From Desmodus rotundus (taxonomy: Eukaryota; Chordata; Mammalia; Chiroptera; Phyllostomidae), in assembly GCF_022682495.2 (NCBI RefSeq), contig NC_071393.1, positions 117,258,239-117,322,238 on the forward strand: 64,000 bases of DNA. The letters run 5' to 3'. Below are positions 33,890 to 44,634 of this stretch, one piece after another (the first letter of the stretch is position 1; each line of letters opens with the position of its first letter). The notes under the pieces were generated by a model that worked only from the letters and a program-made list of their open reading frames with translations, was not told the origin of the DNA and made no database searches. The position numbers and the translations under genes were made by a program.

Positions 33890-34095
33890 CTGATCTCTTA
33901 ATCCAGATTGGTGTAGTCATTTGAAACTGAAAGCAGCTCCTTTTTATGTCGCCTGCTTCTTGGCATTAACTTCTCTTTGATGTAATTTTTGCTTCCGATG
34001 CTCTCTCCCTTCATGGGTTAGATTAGTGTGAAATTGGCCTGGCTCCTCCAGAGACTGCAGTGTTAAGCTTCAAATACTTGGTCCTTATTGGAAAT
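33890..34095. promoter_or_regulatory. Candidate conserved non-coding element
   Basis: Repeat-free block with CTTGGCATTAACTTCTCTTTGATGT, GGTTAGATTAGTGTGAAATT and GCCTCCTTTTTATG-like sites. Motif-based guess only. Confidence 0.3.
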
Positions 34096-34099
34096 CCTT

Positions 34100-35390
34100 A
34101 ACCCACATCAGGGGAGAAAAGTGGCAGCGTGACTTGGGAATGTGCGGGGTGGGGAGGAGGCCTGAGTATAGGGCAAGAGGGAGAGAAGAGCGTGTTGGCA
34201 GAGGAGGATGGGGACGCTGAGACCCTTCTGTAGTGAATGCTGCAGACCTGCTCACCTGAGTCTTGGTGGGAGGGGTAGGAACGGATCTTAGGGAACTGAA
34301 ATCCTGATATTGAGGGAAAAAATCCTCTCCAGTTGGCTAGAGCTCTGGTAGGAACTGTCCAAAGGTCTTGGTGCTGAAAGGAAGAAAGAAAGGTGATGGC
34401 GTCTAGGAAAATACGGGGCAATGCCACATACCCGTCTAGATCCCTGGGGTTCTGCCTGCTCTGATGGGTGTTCCACCTGGTTCACATGTGACCTTGAAGC
34501 ACATGCCAGACACCGTGACCTACATTCTGTGAGGACTGGCTACCTCCCCCGAGGCAGACAGTGGCAACTTGTAACTGGGCTGCTGTAGGAAGGCACTCAG
34601 CTGCAAAGGAGACTCACCTGAGCACCTAACCCAGGAGAGGTCACCCCCCCTTTAAGGCGGAATGAGGCTGGTGGGCGGGGGGGGGGGTCCTGCTGTGGTT
34701 TGGACCATTCCAGAAGGAAGAGATGCTCTAGGTTTGTGATCGTGCCTCCAACTTAATTCCTCAGTAACAACCTCAGGCCCTCTGTCCTCAAATCCAGATC
34801 GCTACCCAAGGATACCACTGGAAGGCAGAAACTGCCAAAAGGGCTCACACTATCCACACAGGAAGTAAACTGTCTGACTATCGGGGTGTTTGGGGGAACT
34901 CCAGACTGTCCATTCAAAGGCAGGTGAGCTCTAGATATTTCTAGATCGTTTTCAACCTACATATACTTTCCCCCCGCAGACCCTATCCTACCTTCTCTGC
35001 CAGATGAGCCTTGACCTTTACTTGTACCAACTTCTGCCACAGTTTCTTTTCTTCTCCACAATGCCTCATTCCTGAGCGTCAGCCCAGTATGTCCATGACC
35101 TTTCTTTCCCTTGGTCTGTTCTCTGTTCCTTCCCCTCACTCCTAGTGGGCCTTCCAGCCATCTGCCCACTCACCTGGCTTCTGGGCTTTGTTTGCCCCCC
35201 ACTCCAGCCCCAGGTTGGCCCACTTGCCCCCACTCTGGGCCTCAATATGGTCTCTTGTGCAGGGGAAGGGCCTGGGCCCGCTTTGGTTTAGCCCTGTGCC
35301 TCCCTGTGCATAGGGCCTCCTCTCTTCTTCTTGAGTCCGCAAATCACTCCTTCCAGTGTCAGCTGGCAAATTGGTTTATCCTCCCCCCAA
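34100..35390. other. Intergenic sequence, nothing recognised
   Basis: Unique DNA with a G run (34,676-34,687) and no supported gene. Confidence 0.5.
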
Positions 35391-35394
35391 CCCG

Positions 35395-35760
35395 GCTTTC
35401 ATTACCTTGCCGAAATGAAGCGATATCTCCTCCGCGGAGGCTTCCCGTCCCTGCCGCCGCTGGCATAATAAATGAAGACAAAGTGCCGGCGGCATAGACC
35501 ATCTCTCCCACCGCACCACCAGCCGCTGCCAGCTTCATTATTCGCTTAAGTTGCCGGAGAGAATTACTTAACCCTGACCCGTGTATTAGGGGCCTGTATT
35601 AATGCTGCGACAGGCGCCTCTTACAGCAGAGAACAATTTATTAGTGCCGAAACAGGCTGCTTTTCTCTGTCATTTTTCCAATCTGAGCTTTGAACACACA
35701 TCATTAAACTTGTCTGACTCTCTCCCCTTCTCCATCATTCCTTTTTCATTTTTTTTTTAA
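35395..35760. promoter_or_regulatory. Strong candidate conserved enhancer-like element
   Basis: About 360 bp without repeats, mixing preserved CpGs with homeobox, SOX and forkhead-like motifs: GCATAATAAATGAAGACAAA, TTCATTATTCGCTTAAG, AGAATTACTTAACCC, TGTATTAATGCTGCGACAGG, AGAACAATTTATTAGTGCCG and CATTAAACTTG. A perfect 12-bp palindrome CCTCCGCGGAGG lies at 35,429-35,440. Preserved CpGs next to AT-rich cores are unusual for neutral DNA. There is no open frame with codon-like character. Target gene unknown; neighbours expected from human order are TGFB3, IFT43, GPATCH2L and ESRRB. Confidence 0.5.
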
Positions 35761-35764
35761 ACAG

Positions 35765-37675
35765 AAACCACCATAGAGAATGGAGATTGTTCTGAAAATC
35801 TCCAAGTACCTCTCCCTCTCTTTTTCCTCTCTCTCCCTTTTGTTCATTTCCTTTTTCCTTGGCCTCTTTTTGGTCTTGGTCTTCTTGCTGGTGGCCCTCC
35901 TACTTTTAGAGTCAGAATATGATGGGAGGGAACATTTGGTGCTCGGAGGAGAATCCAGATGTCCCTTGGATGTGGGGGTTGGGGGGAGAGCAATCAGAGC
36001 TCCCTGTCACTTCAGCTCTGCATCCATTCTCTCTCCCTCAGACTGCTTTTCCAGAGGCACCTCTGCCTCTCTCTGCGCCTCCAGCTGGGGGTGTCTTATG
36101 TTGAAAACAGGCTTTGGGATCCATTCGGGGAGCTAAGGAATCTGGGTATGAGGAAGGACTGGGCAGGGTTTCCGTTTGTCACAGGGACTTTATCATGTGC
36201 ACATTTGGGAGAGAAGGTTTAGGAGGGGTTTGGAAGCACCTAGAGATGGCCATGCAGTGTCTAAAGGACCCTGAGCCCCGTCCAGGGGTTGGCCACAGCT
36301 CGGGGGAGGGGGCGGGTTGGCCAGTGGGCTGGGCCGGCACAGGGCCACATGCGCGGCTCCCCCTGACATGGGCAGACCGAGTGTCAGTTTCTAGGTGCTC
36401 TCATCTCTGGCTTCTTACGTGGCATTGCCTCAGCACCCGAGTTCAGCCTAGAGCCTCCATGTCTTGTCTGGCTCCTGGTCTTGGCTCTTCTGGCCTGGCA
36501 CATGGCCTTGTGTCTAACACCACTCTGCCCAGAGCCCCGTGGAGCCATTCTCCAATGCAGCACTTGCCGCTTCTCCCCGGTGACTATCTCCTACCCTTCA
36601 TATTGGGACACTCGTGGCCACTGCCTTAGTTTGTGTTCCCCGGAAAGTAGAGCTTGAGCAGACTTGGGTAGTTAGTTTGAGAGACGACCCCAGGAAGCAG
36701 GAGTGAGGGGTGGAGAGAGTGAGGCCCATGCAGAGGAAAAGCCAATATCAGACTGTCACTGAGAGGGTAGTGGGGCCGGGCTACACCAGGCCCCCTGAGC
36801 CAGGGACAGAACGCCTCTCGAAACTCTCTTTCTGGAAAGCCTGGGATATCTGTCTGCAGGCTCCTGTCTGCCATTGGTTGGGGGTTCCCCGGGGGTATAA
36901 ACTCTCCCATACTTCTCCATGGACCTTATGTGTGGGTGATGGGTACTGTATAGCACCTCCTTCTTGGAAAAGTCCCGAGGGCAGAAAACTGGAGAGAAAC
37001 TGAGTCTCCTCTCAAGGCAGGTTGGGTTGGGTTGGGTTCATGTGGACCTGACCAGCTCAGCCCCAGCTGAAATCAGAGGTGCTCCGGGGGATGTGAGGTG
37101 GCACCAACAGCCTTTCCCCCCACCACCATCCCACATTCTCACCTCCTCTCATCACTTTTTCCCTCTCAGTGACCGACCCTTAGGGCCTCCAGCCTTCTCA
37201 GCCTGACCAGGGGCTGCAGACACAAATGGTGTCACGGATCAGGCTGGGACATAAACAAGGGAGGCAGCATGGAGTGGGGAGTGGGAGGGAATAAACAGGA
37301 AGTGGTGGGAGACTGGCAAATCAGGGAGTAGAGACAATCTTGTGAAGACAGTGACATGTATTTTTTTCAAGCACATCCTATTAGACAAACCAGTATTGGG
37401 GCTAGAAAACCTGACCTCCAGGCTACCGGTTTAGCGTCAGTGTGGCTGGTGTCTTTAGAGAAGATGTGACTTTTGCAAAGTTTTCACTCACTTTTTTGCA
37501 TTTCCCACCCTCTAGCTGATGGCTTTGGGGACTGTTTGAAAGTGAGTACTAGAGGGAAGTGCTGAGAGAGGCAGAAGAGCAGGAAAGCCCATCTACAAGG
37601 CCAGTGGCTCTCCCTCCAGCTCAGTCCTTCCCAAATTCCCTCAGCCTCCAGGTCCCTGCAACCCTCCCTCCTGCT
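35765..37675. other. Intergenic sequence, no gene seen
   Basis: Mostly unique DNA. 36,610-36,910 has the look of an old interspersed repeat, which I could not name. A short GGGTT repeat sits at 37,020-37,039. Confidence 0.45.
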
Positions 37676-37679
37676 TAGC

Positions 37680-38110
37680 TCAATAGCTCTTGAAAGTTCT
37701 CTAATCACCTCTCTGCTTCCTGCATTAATGAGCCTCTCATCTCACTGATGGCAATCAGAATATTTGCTTATGAAAGGGACACGGTTAATAACACGATTGC
37801 TCCCCTCCGCCTTCCCCCTTCCTCTCCTCCCCCCTCCCTTTCCCTTGCCCTCCACACAATTCTCTCAATTAACGATAGGCAGAAATTAATTTTTCCCCTC
37901 GATCGAAACAATTGCAGGGAAGCGGATTGCCACCGTCGCTTCAGATAGGGGCCGCTCCCAGCAGAGTGGAGAGAAAGGGGGGGAGATGGAAGAGATACAC
38001 AGGGCCCTATCTGCAGGCACAGGACAGGGTAATACAAATGTTATCCTTAGAAATGTACTTAAAGAGGATATGTTTATAATTCGGAGGGGATTTTCAGGGG
38101 CTCTCCTGCC
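37680..38110. promoter_or_regulatory. Strong candidate conserved enhancer-like element
   Basis: Repeat-free block dense in homeodomain-type sites: TGCATTAATGAGCC, GGTTAATAACACGATTG, CTCAATTAACGATAGG, GCAGAAATTAATTTTTCC, GATCGAAACAATTGCAGG, then GATTGCCACCGTCGCTTC and GATATGTTTATAATTCGG. Two halves are separated by a C/T-rich linker (37,800-37,855). Preserved CpGs (ACGATTG, CGATCG, CCGTCGC) suggest constraint. Not tested by alignment. Confidence 0.5.
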
Positions 38111-38479
38111 CTCCCTCCCTCTCCAGGACACTCCACTTGACTCACTGCTGCATAGCAGAACCCAGAGTGTGTAGCCTCAGTGAGTGGCGTGGGCTGGGAG
38201 TGAGAAGGGAAATCAGGTTAACCACGGTGTCACTGCCATGGCCCAGGGCTTAGGCCACTTACTGATAGTGCTCACTTTGTGGCCATATGCCAAAGACCAA
38301 GTGTCAAGTGTGGGTTGTGTGATCTTTCCAGGTGAGGACCTGGCTTATTTGCCACTTTTATCATCCCTTCTGTGCCTGCCTGGACTTTTGGCTTGGGGTT
38401 CCCTGCCAGCCCATTCTTCCATCCAGGTGGAGAAGCAGGGGCGTTTATGTAAGCCAAGATAATATCCTAGCAAAATACG

Positions 38480-38710
38480 TTTAAGAACGGATTCTGGAGT
38501 CAGACAGCCTGGGTTTAAATGCCAGCTCTGTTGCTGTGATCTCGGTCCTGTGATCATAGGTGAGTCACTGGACTTCTCGGTGCCTTAGTTTCCTTATGTG
38601 TAAAGTGGGGATCATACCTACCTCACTGGGCTGCCGTGAGGACAAAATGAGTGAGTATTAGTAAGTGCTTAGTACACTACCTGGTAGGTAGGAAGTGCTA
38701 TTTACATGTT
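38480..38710 (+). repeat. MIR SINE, nearly full length
   Basis: 'ggattctggagtcagacagcctgggtttaaatgccagctctg' through 'tagtttccttatgtgtaaagtggggatcatacctacctcactgggctg' to 'gtgcttagtacactacctggtagg'. Confidence 0.92.
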
Positions 38711-38754
38711 TGGGAAAAAAGTAAAGAAAAAAAGGCCTACACTCCTGCGATGCT

Positions 38755-39065
38755 CAGGAATGTGTTGATCTCTTCACCCACATTTACTGTGCACTGGCCC
38801 TATGGAGGGCACAGACACTTTACAGATGTTGTGGTCTCTACACTTGAGTTGTAAACGACCATAACCTAGGCAGAATTCACCGTAAGAATGCTATGTGAAG
38901 GGCTACGGGATTTCAGAAGGAGGAGAGAGGGAAATTCAGGCAGGATAGGCCAATCAGGGTTGGCTTCACAGAGGAGGTGGCATCTGAGCTGAACTTTTAA
39001 GGAGTGACTGAAATTTCTATAGGTTGAGAAAGGTTTGCTGCTGGGCAGAGGAGGCCAGAGAGTAT
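38755..39065 (-). mobile_element. L2 LINE fragment
   Basis: 'cccacatttactgtgcactggccctatggagg', then 'gccaatcagggttggcttcacagaggaggtggcatctgagctgaacttttaaggagtgac': reverse L2 3' region. Confidence 0.75.
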
Positions 39066-39169
39066 CTGACCTAATGCCAACAGGTCAGGCGGGAAAGTTG
39101 GGGAATTGAGTGGGAAGGGGGATTAGAGTAGTCCCTTTTGTGACCTCCACCAGTTCGTGTTCACCCCAC

Positions 39170-39480
39170 CCACATCCCCATTCAGACTCTCCTCTTTCTC
39201 TCAACATCTAAGAAAGATTAACTTCTCTCAGCTCGAGAGGAAGTTATCATTAGCAGAGAATTAAGAGTGATTAATGATGCCACCCCTCCCCCAGTAGGCC
39301 TTATCTGGTGGATGAGCTGGACAATGCAGCGGGTTGGGAGGAGGAAGAGAAGGAGAGGGAGACTGGAAAACAATAAATATTAAGTGCAAGAAAAAATGGG
39401 GCGCAGCGCTGTTCCCACTTGTTAGATTGAAGGCGCCTCTCCAGAGGGGAGAAGGTTCCAAATTGCTAATTAGCGCCTCT
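39170..39480. promoter_or_regulatory. Candidate conserved element, left shoulder of CpG island
   Basis: Repeat-free: AAAGATTAACTTCTC, GTTATCATTAGCAGAGAATT, AGAGTGATTAATGATGCC, CAATAAATATTAAGTGC. Continuous with the CpG-rich block to the right. Confidence 0.42.
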
Positions 39481-39720
39481 GAAAAGGCCTGGCTCTGATA
39501 TGCGCGTCGCTGAAAGGCCGCCGTTAATGAAGCCGCGGCGAGCCCGCTTCCCTTTGACTGGCCTTCATCCCTCCTCCGAGCCCCGGGCCGGCGGCAACAA
39601 TGAGGCGGGGAGCGCAGGCTCCCCCAGGCCTCGCCGGGACGGCCCGGGCAGCGCGCGCGCGGGGCGGCGGGGCGCGGGCGAAATGTGGAGGGGGAGATAA
39701 GGCAGAGCGAAGGGAAGAGG
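39480..39720. promoter_or_regulatory. CpG island without an associated gene
   Basis: Dense CpGs over about 230 bp (GCGCGTCGC, GCCGCGGCGAGCCCGC, CCGGGCCGGCGGC, GCGCGCGCGCGGGGCGGCGG). No exon, splice signal or coding frame is recognised, and the nearest gene promoter found is 10 kb to the right. It could be a promoter of an unannotated non-coding RNA or an enhancer-linked orphan island. Confidence 0.6.
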
Positions 39721-39900
39721 CTCACTCCCAGGGGCCCAGGGAAAATTTGCAGTTATTATGAAGGAGATGAGACAGATTAAAAGCCCTTGTGTTCGCCGCT
39801 TTGCCCCTTTATTTAGTGGCTTCATCTAGGAGATGAAAGAAGTTGGAAATGACTTTCTCTGCTTTGCGCTGCAAGAAGCTTCATGGCACATTTCTTGACT
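39721..39900. promoter_or_regulatory. Candidate conserved element, right shoulder of CpG island
   Basis: AAATTTGCAGTTATTATGAAGG, GACAGATTAAAAGCCC, CCCTTTATTTAGTGGCTTC in repeat-free DNA directly beside the CpG island. Confidence 0.4.
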
Positions 39901-40194
39901 TTATTCCTTCTTTTGTTTTTCTCTTTCTTGCCTTTAACCCCTGAAAGGCTTCGCTGTGCAGCCACAGGCACCGAAGCCCTGGAAATAAGGACTGGTAGGG
40001 CCTCCCCCATGGCCCCCTGGATCCAGACCTTGGAGGGTAATGGCTACCCGATGGGCAAAAGCCGAGCTAGGGAGAAATGAGCTTGCAGTCCCCGAAGGCC
40101 GCAACAGGAGGCTGGATGGCCCATTATCCAGATGGGCCAGAAGCTCTCGTAATGCCCTGGGCCTACTCCCAGAGGGCGGTGCTGGTTTGTGCAC

Positions 40195-40328
40195 AGGGAC
40201 CCCATAGCCAGATCACCTGGGTTTAAACCCAAACTCCACTGCACCTTAGTTGAGACCTTGGGCAATTTCCGTAACTTCTCTGTGCCTCAGTTTCCTGTCT
40301 GTAAAATGGGGAAAATGATAATAATACT
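40195..40328 (+). repeat. MIR SINE
   Basis: 'gatcacctgggtttaaacccaaactccactgcacc' and 'ctctgtgcctcagtttcctgtctgtaaaatggggaaaatgat'. Confidence 0.9.
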
Positions 40329-40329
40329 A

Positions 40330-40885
40330 ATACCTACTTCATAGAGAGGATAGACTGATTTCATGCCTGTCCCTGATTTTTTCATGCCTCCCTGTATCTA
40401 CACCCTGTGTTAGCACCTTTCCTGACTCCGGGCTTGGCCATGTCCCTAGCTTTGGCCATTGGGTCAGTTACAAGCTTGAGTCAAGCAGAGGCATGAGAAA
40501 GAGATGTGGATTTCTGCCTCGTAATGTGCGCCTCTGTGTGGGCCTCTCTTAGACTGCTACCACAGTCATGAGGAAGTACCAGGACTAGCCTCTGGTCATA
40601 AGGAATTGACTGTGCCAGCTTCATGGAACCACGTGGCAGACACGTGGAGGACAGCCAAGTAGTTGTTCCAGGCAAATATGTACACCAGAGCAGTGCCTCG
40701 CTCACTGCGGGTACATGAGCCAGCCCAGCCAAGATCTGCCAAACCTAGCCCAGATAGGCTGGCTTTCTAGCCAGCCGGCCAATGGACTTATGGAAAATAC
40801 TATGTGGATGCCGGTTTAAGCAACTAAATGTTGGAGTGGCTTGTTATGGAGCATTATTGAAAATAGGTAACCGGTATACAAATTG
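40330..40885 (+). mobile_element. MLT1-type MaLR LTR
   Basis: Diverged LTR ending in 'taagcaactaaatgttggagtggcttgttatggagcattattgaaaataggtaacc', the MLT1 3' terminus. Its start is hard to place. Confidence 0.55.
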
Positions 40886-41340
40886 GTGCCTAGAAGTTTG
40901 ATGCTGCCAAAAACCCAACCCAACCCTAAGGTATATAGCAATGACTTGGGGGTTGGAAAACAAGTTGAGAACAGCATAGGTGATAGAGAAACTGCTAGAG
41001 CAGGTTGGAGAAAAGGTGACCCATGTTATGTGTGGTGAAAAATCAGTAAAACTGTTGTCTGAGATAATGTGGAAGGTAGAAGAAGTACTTAATGAACTAA
41101 GGAATTTGAGTGATGAGATTTCCATGTAGGATGTTGAAAGGCTTTTACTACCTGTATATGATAAGGTACTATGAGAAAGAGATGAGCTAAAAAAAAGGAA
41201 ACAACTAGTTTGTCAACAGAATTTAGAGGGACTCTAAAGGGCCCAGAACCTGCTGAATTGGTAAATAAGATGGTTCTTCATCTCCAGTCTCCCTAGTTTA
41301 TGGAGAATTCTCAGTGTAATACAAGGTCTGGAACTTCTGC
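40886..41340 (+). mobile_element. Probable MaLR internal fragment
   Basis: Directly downstream of the LTR: 'acaaattggtgcctagaagtttgatgctgcc' resembles the primer-binding and early internal region of MaLR elements. No coding capacity. Confidence 0.45.
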
Positions 41341-41429
41341 TTCCTGAATTGATGGAGTAATAGGGAATGTATTTACTTTCCCACCTTAAATAATTAATGG
41401 AATACAAAAATTTACAGTGTCGAACAAGG

Positions 41430-41833
41430 TAAAATTAGTAACATCTCAAAAACAATAAAAAATTACCAGGCACAAAGAAGTAGGGAAACATGACCATAAT
41501 GAAAGAAAAATCAATCACTAAAAACAGACCCAGAATTACACAGATGACAGAACTATGAGACGAGGACATTGAACAGCTTTCATTTAGTCAATTAGTTATA
41601 TAACTTTCATGTGTATAACAAGATAGAGAAAAACATGAACATATTAAGGACAGACATGGAAGATTATATATAACATGTAAATATAAATTATATATAATCT
41701 ATAAATACATTTATAGATTTAAATACATTTATAGATTTTAAATATATTATACATTATATATTTATGTGTTACATAAATATATATTATATATAATTAAAAG
41801 CTCCAAATCTAACTTGTATAAAAATATATCTCT
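41430..41833 (+). mobile_element. Ancient L1 (L1M), 5' piece
   Basis: 'ttaccaggcacaaagaagtagggaaacatgacc' and 'aaaacagacccagaattacacagatgacagaac' match the region ahead of and into L1M ORF1. It continues at 42,445 after a younger insertion. It includes an AT-rich expansion at 41,655-41,810. Confidence 0.75.
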
Positions 41834-42424
41834 GAAAAGCAAGGACAGACAACCAAGATGACTCTATCCAGCAAAACTATCATTTAGAATGGAAGGGCAG
41901 ATAAAGTGCTTCCCAGACAAGGTAGAGCTAAAGGAATTCATAACTACCCTTATTAATAAATAAATAAATAATAAATAAATATAGCTCTGATTATATGAAA
42001 TGTTAAAGGGAGTTATTTAAGAAAAAGAAGATCAAACCTATGAACATTAAAATGACAATAAACTCACAACTGTCAACAGCTGAATCTAAAAAGACAAAAA
42101 CAAAAACAAACTAAGCAAACAACGACACAGGAACAGAATCATAGGTATGGGGATCATTTGGAGGGTTATCAGCTGGGAGGCGGAAGGTGGAGAAAGGAAG
42201 AAATGGTGTAGGGATCAATAAGCATAATCGGTAGGTACAAAATAGACAGGGGGAGGTTAATAATAGTATAGGAAAGGGAAAAGCCAAAGAACTTACATGC
42301 ATGACCCATGGACATGAACTAAGGGGGGGGTGGGGATTGATGGAGGGAAGAGGGGCACCGGGTAGAGGGAGGCAAAGGGGAAAGAATTGGGACAACTGTA
42401 ACAGCATAATCAATAAAATATATT
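41834..42424 (+). mobile_element. HAL1-like (half-L1) element, 5'-truncated
   Basis: Starts within the C-terminal part of ORF1 (AATGGAAGGGCAGATAAAGTG region), then runs through 'gaaatgttaaagggagtta' directly into the G-rich 3' UTR ('agacagggggaggttaataatagtatagg', 'ccatggacatgaacta') and an 'aatcaataaaatat' tail. A flanking AAAAATAT(AT)ATCTC duplication (41,820 and 42,427) marks the insertion into the ancient L1. It has the same ORF1-to-tail junction as the copies at 16,780 and 62,468. Confidence 0.85.
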
Positions 42425-42444
42425 AAAAATATATATCTCAAATA

Positions 42445-43521
42445 AAAATATATCAGGTAGGATTAACAGAAGGTTAGACACTGCAGAAGAAAAAAATATG
42501 ACTTTTCAGACATAGCAATATGAACTATCCAAAATAAAACACAGAGAAAAAAAATACAAAAAAACCCCAAAAGAATAACTTAAAGCAAGCTAAAATATGT
42601 ATAATTGGAGTCCCAGAAGTGAAGAGAAAGTGGGAGGGGGAAAATATTTGAAGAAATAATAGACAAAAACTTCCAAACTCAGTGAAAATTATAAACCCAC
42701 AGACCCAAGAAGCTCAATGAATCCCAAGGGCAAAAAGCATGATGAAAATAACACAACAAAATCAAATTGCTTAAAACTAGCAATAAAGAGAAAATCTTAA
42801 CGACAGCAACAGTATAAGGGCATAACATGTAGAGAAGAAATAGATAAGAATGACAGTAGACTTTGTCTCAGAAATAATGTGAACCAGAAGACAGCAACAT
42901 CTGTACTCACAGAAAAACCCCATCAACCTAGGATTTCATATCCAGCAAGCATCTTTCAAAAATGAAGACGTTATAAAGACTTCTTCGGACAAACCTTAAG
43001 GAATCATTCCCAACCGACCAGAACTACACGAAATGTTAAAGGACATACTTCAGGCAGAAGGAAAATTACACCACATAAAAGTCTGGATATGTACAAAAGC
43101 ACCAAAAATGACATTTGTGAGACTGTAACATTTTTTTTCTTACCTTAAAAAATCTTTTAATCTTATCTTAAAAGTGATAATTGACTGTTTAAGACAAACA
43201 AATAATGTATCGTGGGATTTTGCCATGTGTGGAAGTACAATGTTTGACAACAGCAGCACAAAGGCTGGGAGAGGGAAGCGGAAGGCGTCAGGTGTTCCGC
43301 CAGCACCTGAACGCATGCAGACTGAGGCAAATTAAAGATGTATGCCATGAACCCTGAAGCTACCACTAAAAATACAGAACACAAGTATAGCTAATGAGCT
43401 AACAATAATATTAAGAAAAACACTTAATCCAAAAGAAGGAACAAAACACAAACAAAGGAAAAAAGGAACAAAGCCCATATGGGACAAAGAGAAAATAAAT
43501 AGCGTGATGGCAGATTTAAAC
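42445..43521 (+). mobile_element. Ancient L1 (L1M), ORF1 and inter-ORF part
   Basis: 'gattaacagaaggttagacactgcagaag', 'ggagtcccagaagtgaagagaa', 'aacccacagacccaagaagctcaatgaatccc', 'atatccagcaagcatctttcaaaaatgaag', 'cttcaggcagaaggaaaat', then the inter-ORF sequence 'gataattgactgtttaagacaaacaaataatgtatcgtgggat'. Many stops; no coding capacity. Confidence 0.85.
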
Positions 43522-43924
43522 CTGATGGTGATGGGCTGCGTTGCATCCTCCCCGCATCCCTGCCCCCCCCCCCATTTACATGTTGGTGTCCTAACTCCCA
43601 GTGCCTCAGAATGTGACTGTGTTTAGTGATAAGGTCTTTAAAGAGGTGATGAAGTTAAAATGGGGCTGGTAGGTGCACCCTATCCAATCTGACTGACATC
43701 CTTACAAGAGGAGAAACTTGGGGGACACACACACAGGGAAACAATGGGAAGACAGACAGAAGACAGCTGTCTGTGAGCCAAGGAGACAGGGCTCAGAAGA
43801 ACCCAGACCCGCCAATACCCGGTCATAGACTTCAAGTCTTGAGAATTGTGAGAAACTAAGTCTCTGTTGTTTAAGCCGCCTAATCTGTGGTACTCTGTTC
43901 TGACAGCCCTAGCAAACTAATACA
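43522..43924 (+). mobile_element. MLT1-type MaLR solo LTR
   Basis: 'gtcctaactcccagtgcctcagaatgtgactgtgttta', 'ggtctttaaagaggtgatgaagttaaaatgg', 'gttgtttaagccgcctaatctgtggtactctgttctgacagccctagcaaactaatac'. It splits the ancient L1, whose sequence resumes at 43,925 with 'catactaaatgtaaatattctaga'. Confidence 0.9.
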
Positions 43925-43970
43925 CTAACCACGACAAACATCATACTAAATGTAAATATTCTAGACAACC
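43925..43970 (+). mobile_element. Ancient L1 continuation (start of ORF2 region)
   Basis: Short remainder matching the conserved 'attaaatgtaaatggtctaaaca' region near the start of L1M ORF2. Confidence 0.65.
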
Positions 43971-44204
43971 AGCTTCCCACCAGCACACCAACCCAGCCAG
44001 AACATGGCCAACTTGTCCTTTTCATTAATAAATCTCTGAATCAAGAAGAGTTGCATTTGGTCCTAATTAGATCAGAACATCCTGGACCCCCAGCCTAATG
44101 CCATGGTTGAATGAGGCTTGTGCATGTCTGGGATGGGGTGTGACTACTTTGCATGTGGGAGGGACTGAATCATCGTGACAAGAAGGAAGACGTGGTAAGA
44201 TGAT

Positions 44205-44632
44205 GCTGTTAATGTGTCCTCCAAAAAGATATGTTGAAGCCCTAGCCTCCAGTACCCGTGAATGTTAACTTACCTGGAAGTAGGGTCTTTGCAGATGTTA
44301 AGATGAAGATTACTGGATCGGGGTGCGCCCCAGTCCAATGGCTTATGTCCATATAAAAAGACAAGCGACAAAGACACAGCCACACACTGAGGGAAGACCA
44401 CCGTGTGAAGATGGAGGCGGAGACTGGAGCCATGCAGCTATAAAGCAAGAAGTGCCAAGAACCACCAGAAGCTGGGATCCTTCCTTAGAGCATTTGGAGG
44501 GAGCAAGGCCCTGCTAACACTTTGATTTTGGATGTCTAGCCCCCAGAACATAAGAGAGTAAATTTCTGCTATTTAAAGCCATCCAGCTTTTGGTACTTTG
44601 TTCCAGTAGCCCTGGGATACAAACACACCACC
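44205..44632 (+). mobile_element. MLT1-type MaLR solo LTR
   Basis: 'aaaaagatatgttgaagccctagcctccagtacc', 'gtagggtctttgcagatgttaagatgaag', 'ccatataaaaagacaa', 'tttctgctatttaaagccatccagcttttggtactttgttccagtagccctgggatac'. Confidence 0.88.
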
Positions 44633-44634
44633 TC

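Noticed and set aside
37020..37039. GGGTT repeats considered as interstitial telomere sequence
   Set aside because: The unit is TTGGG, three to four copies, not TTAGGG.
43140..43200. T-rich stretch in the ancient L1 considered as a separate insertion tail
   Set aside because: It is followed by normal inter-ORF L1 sequence in register, so no separate insertion is needed.
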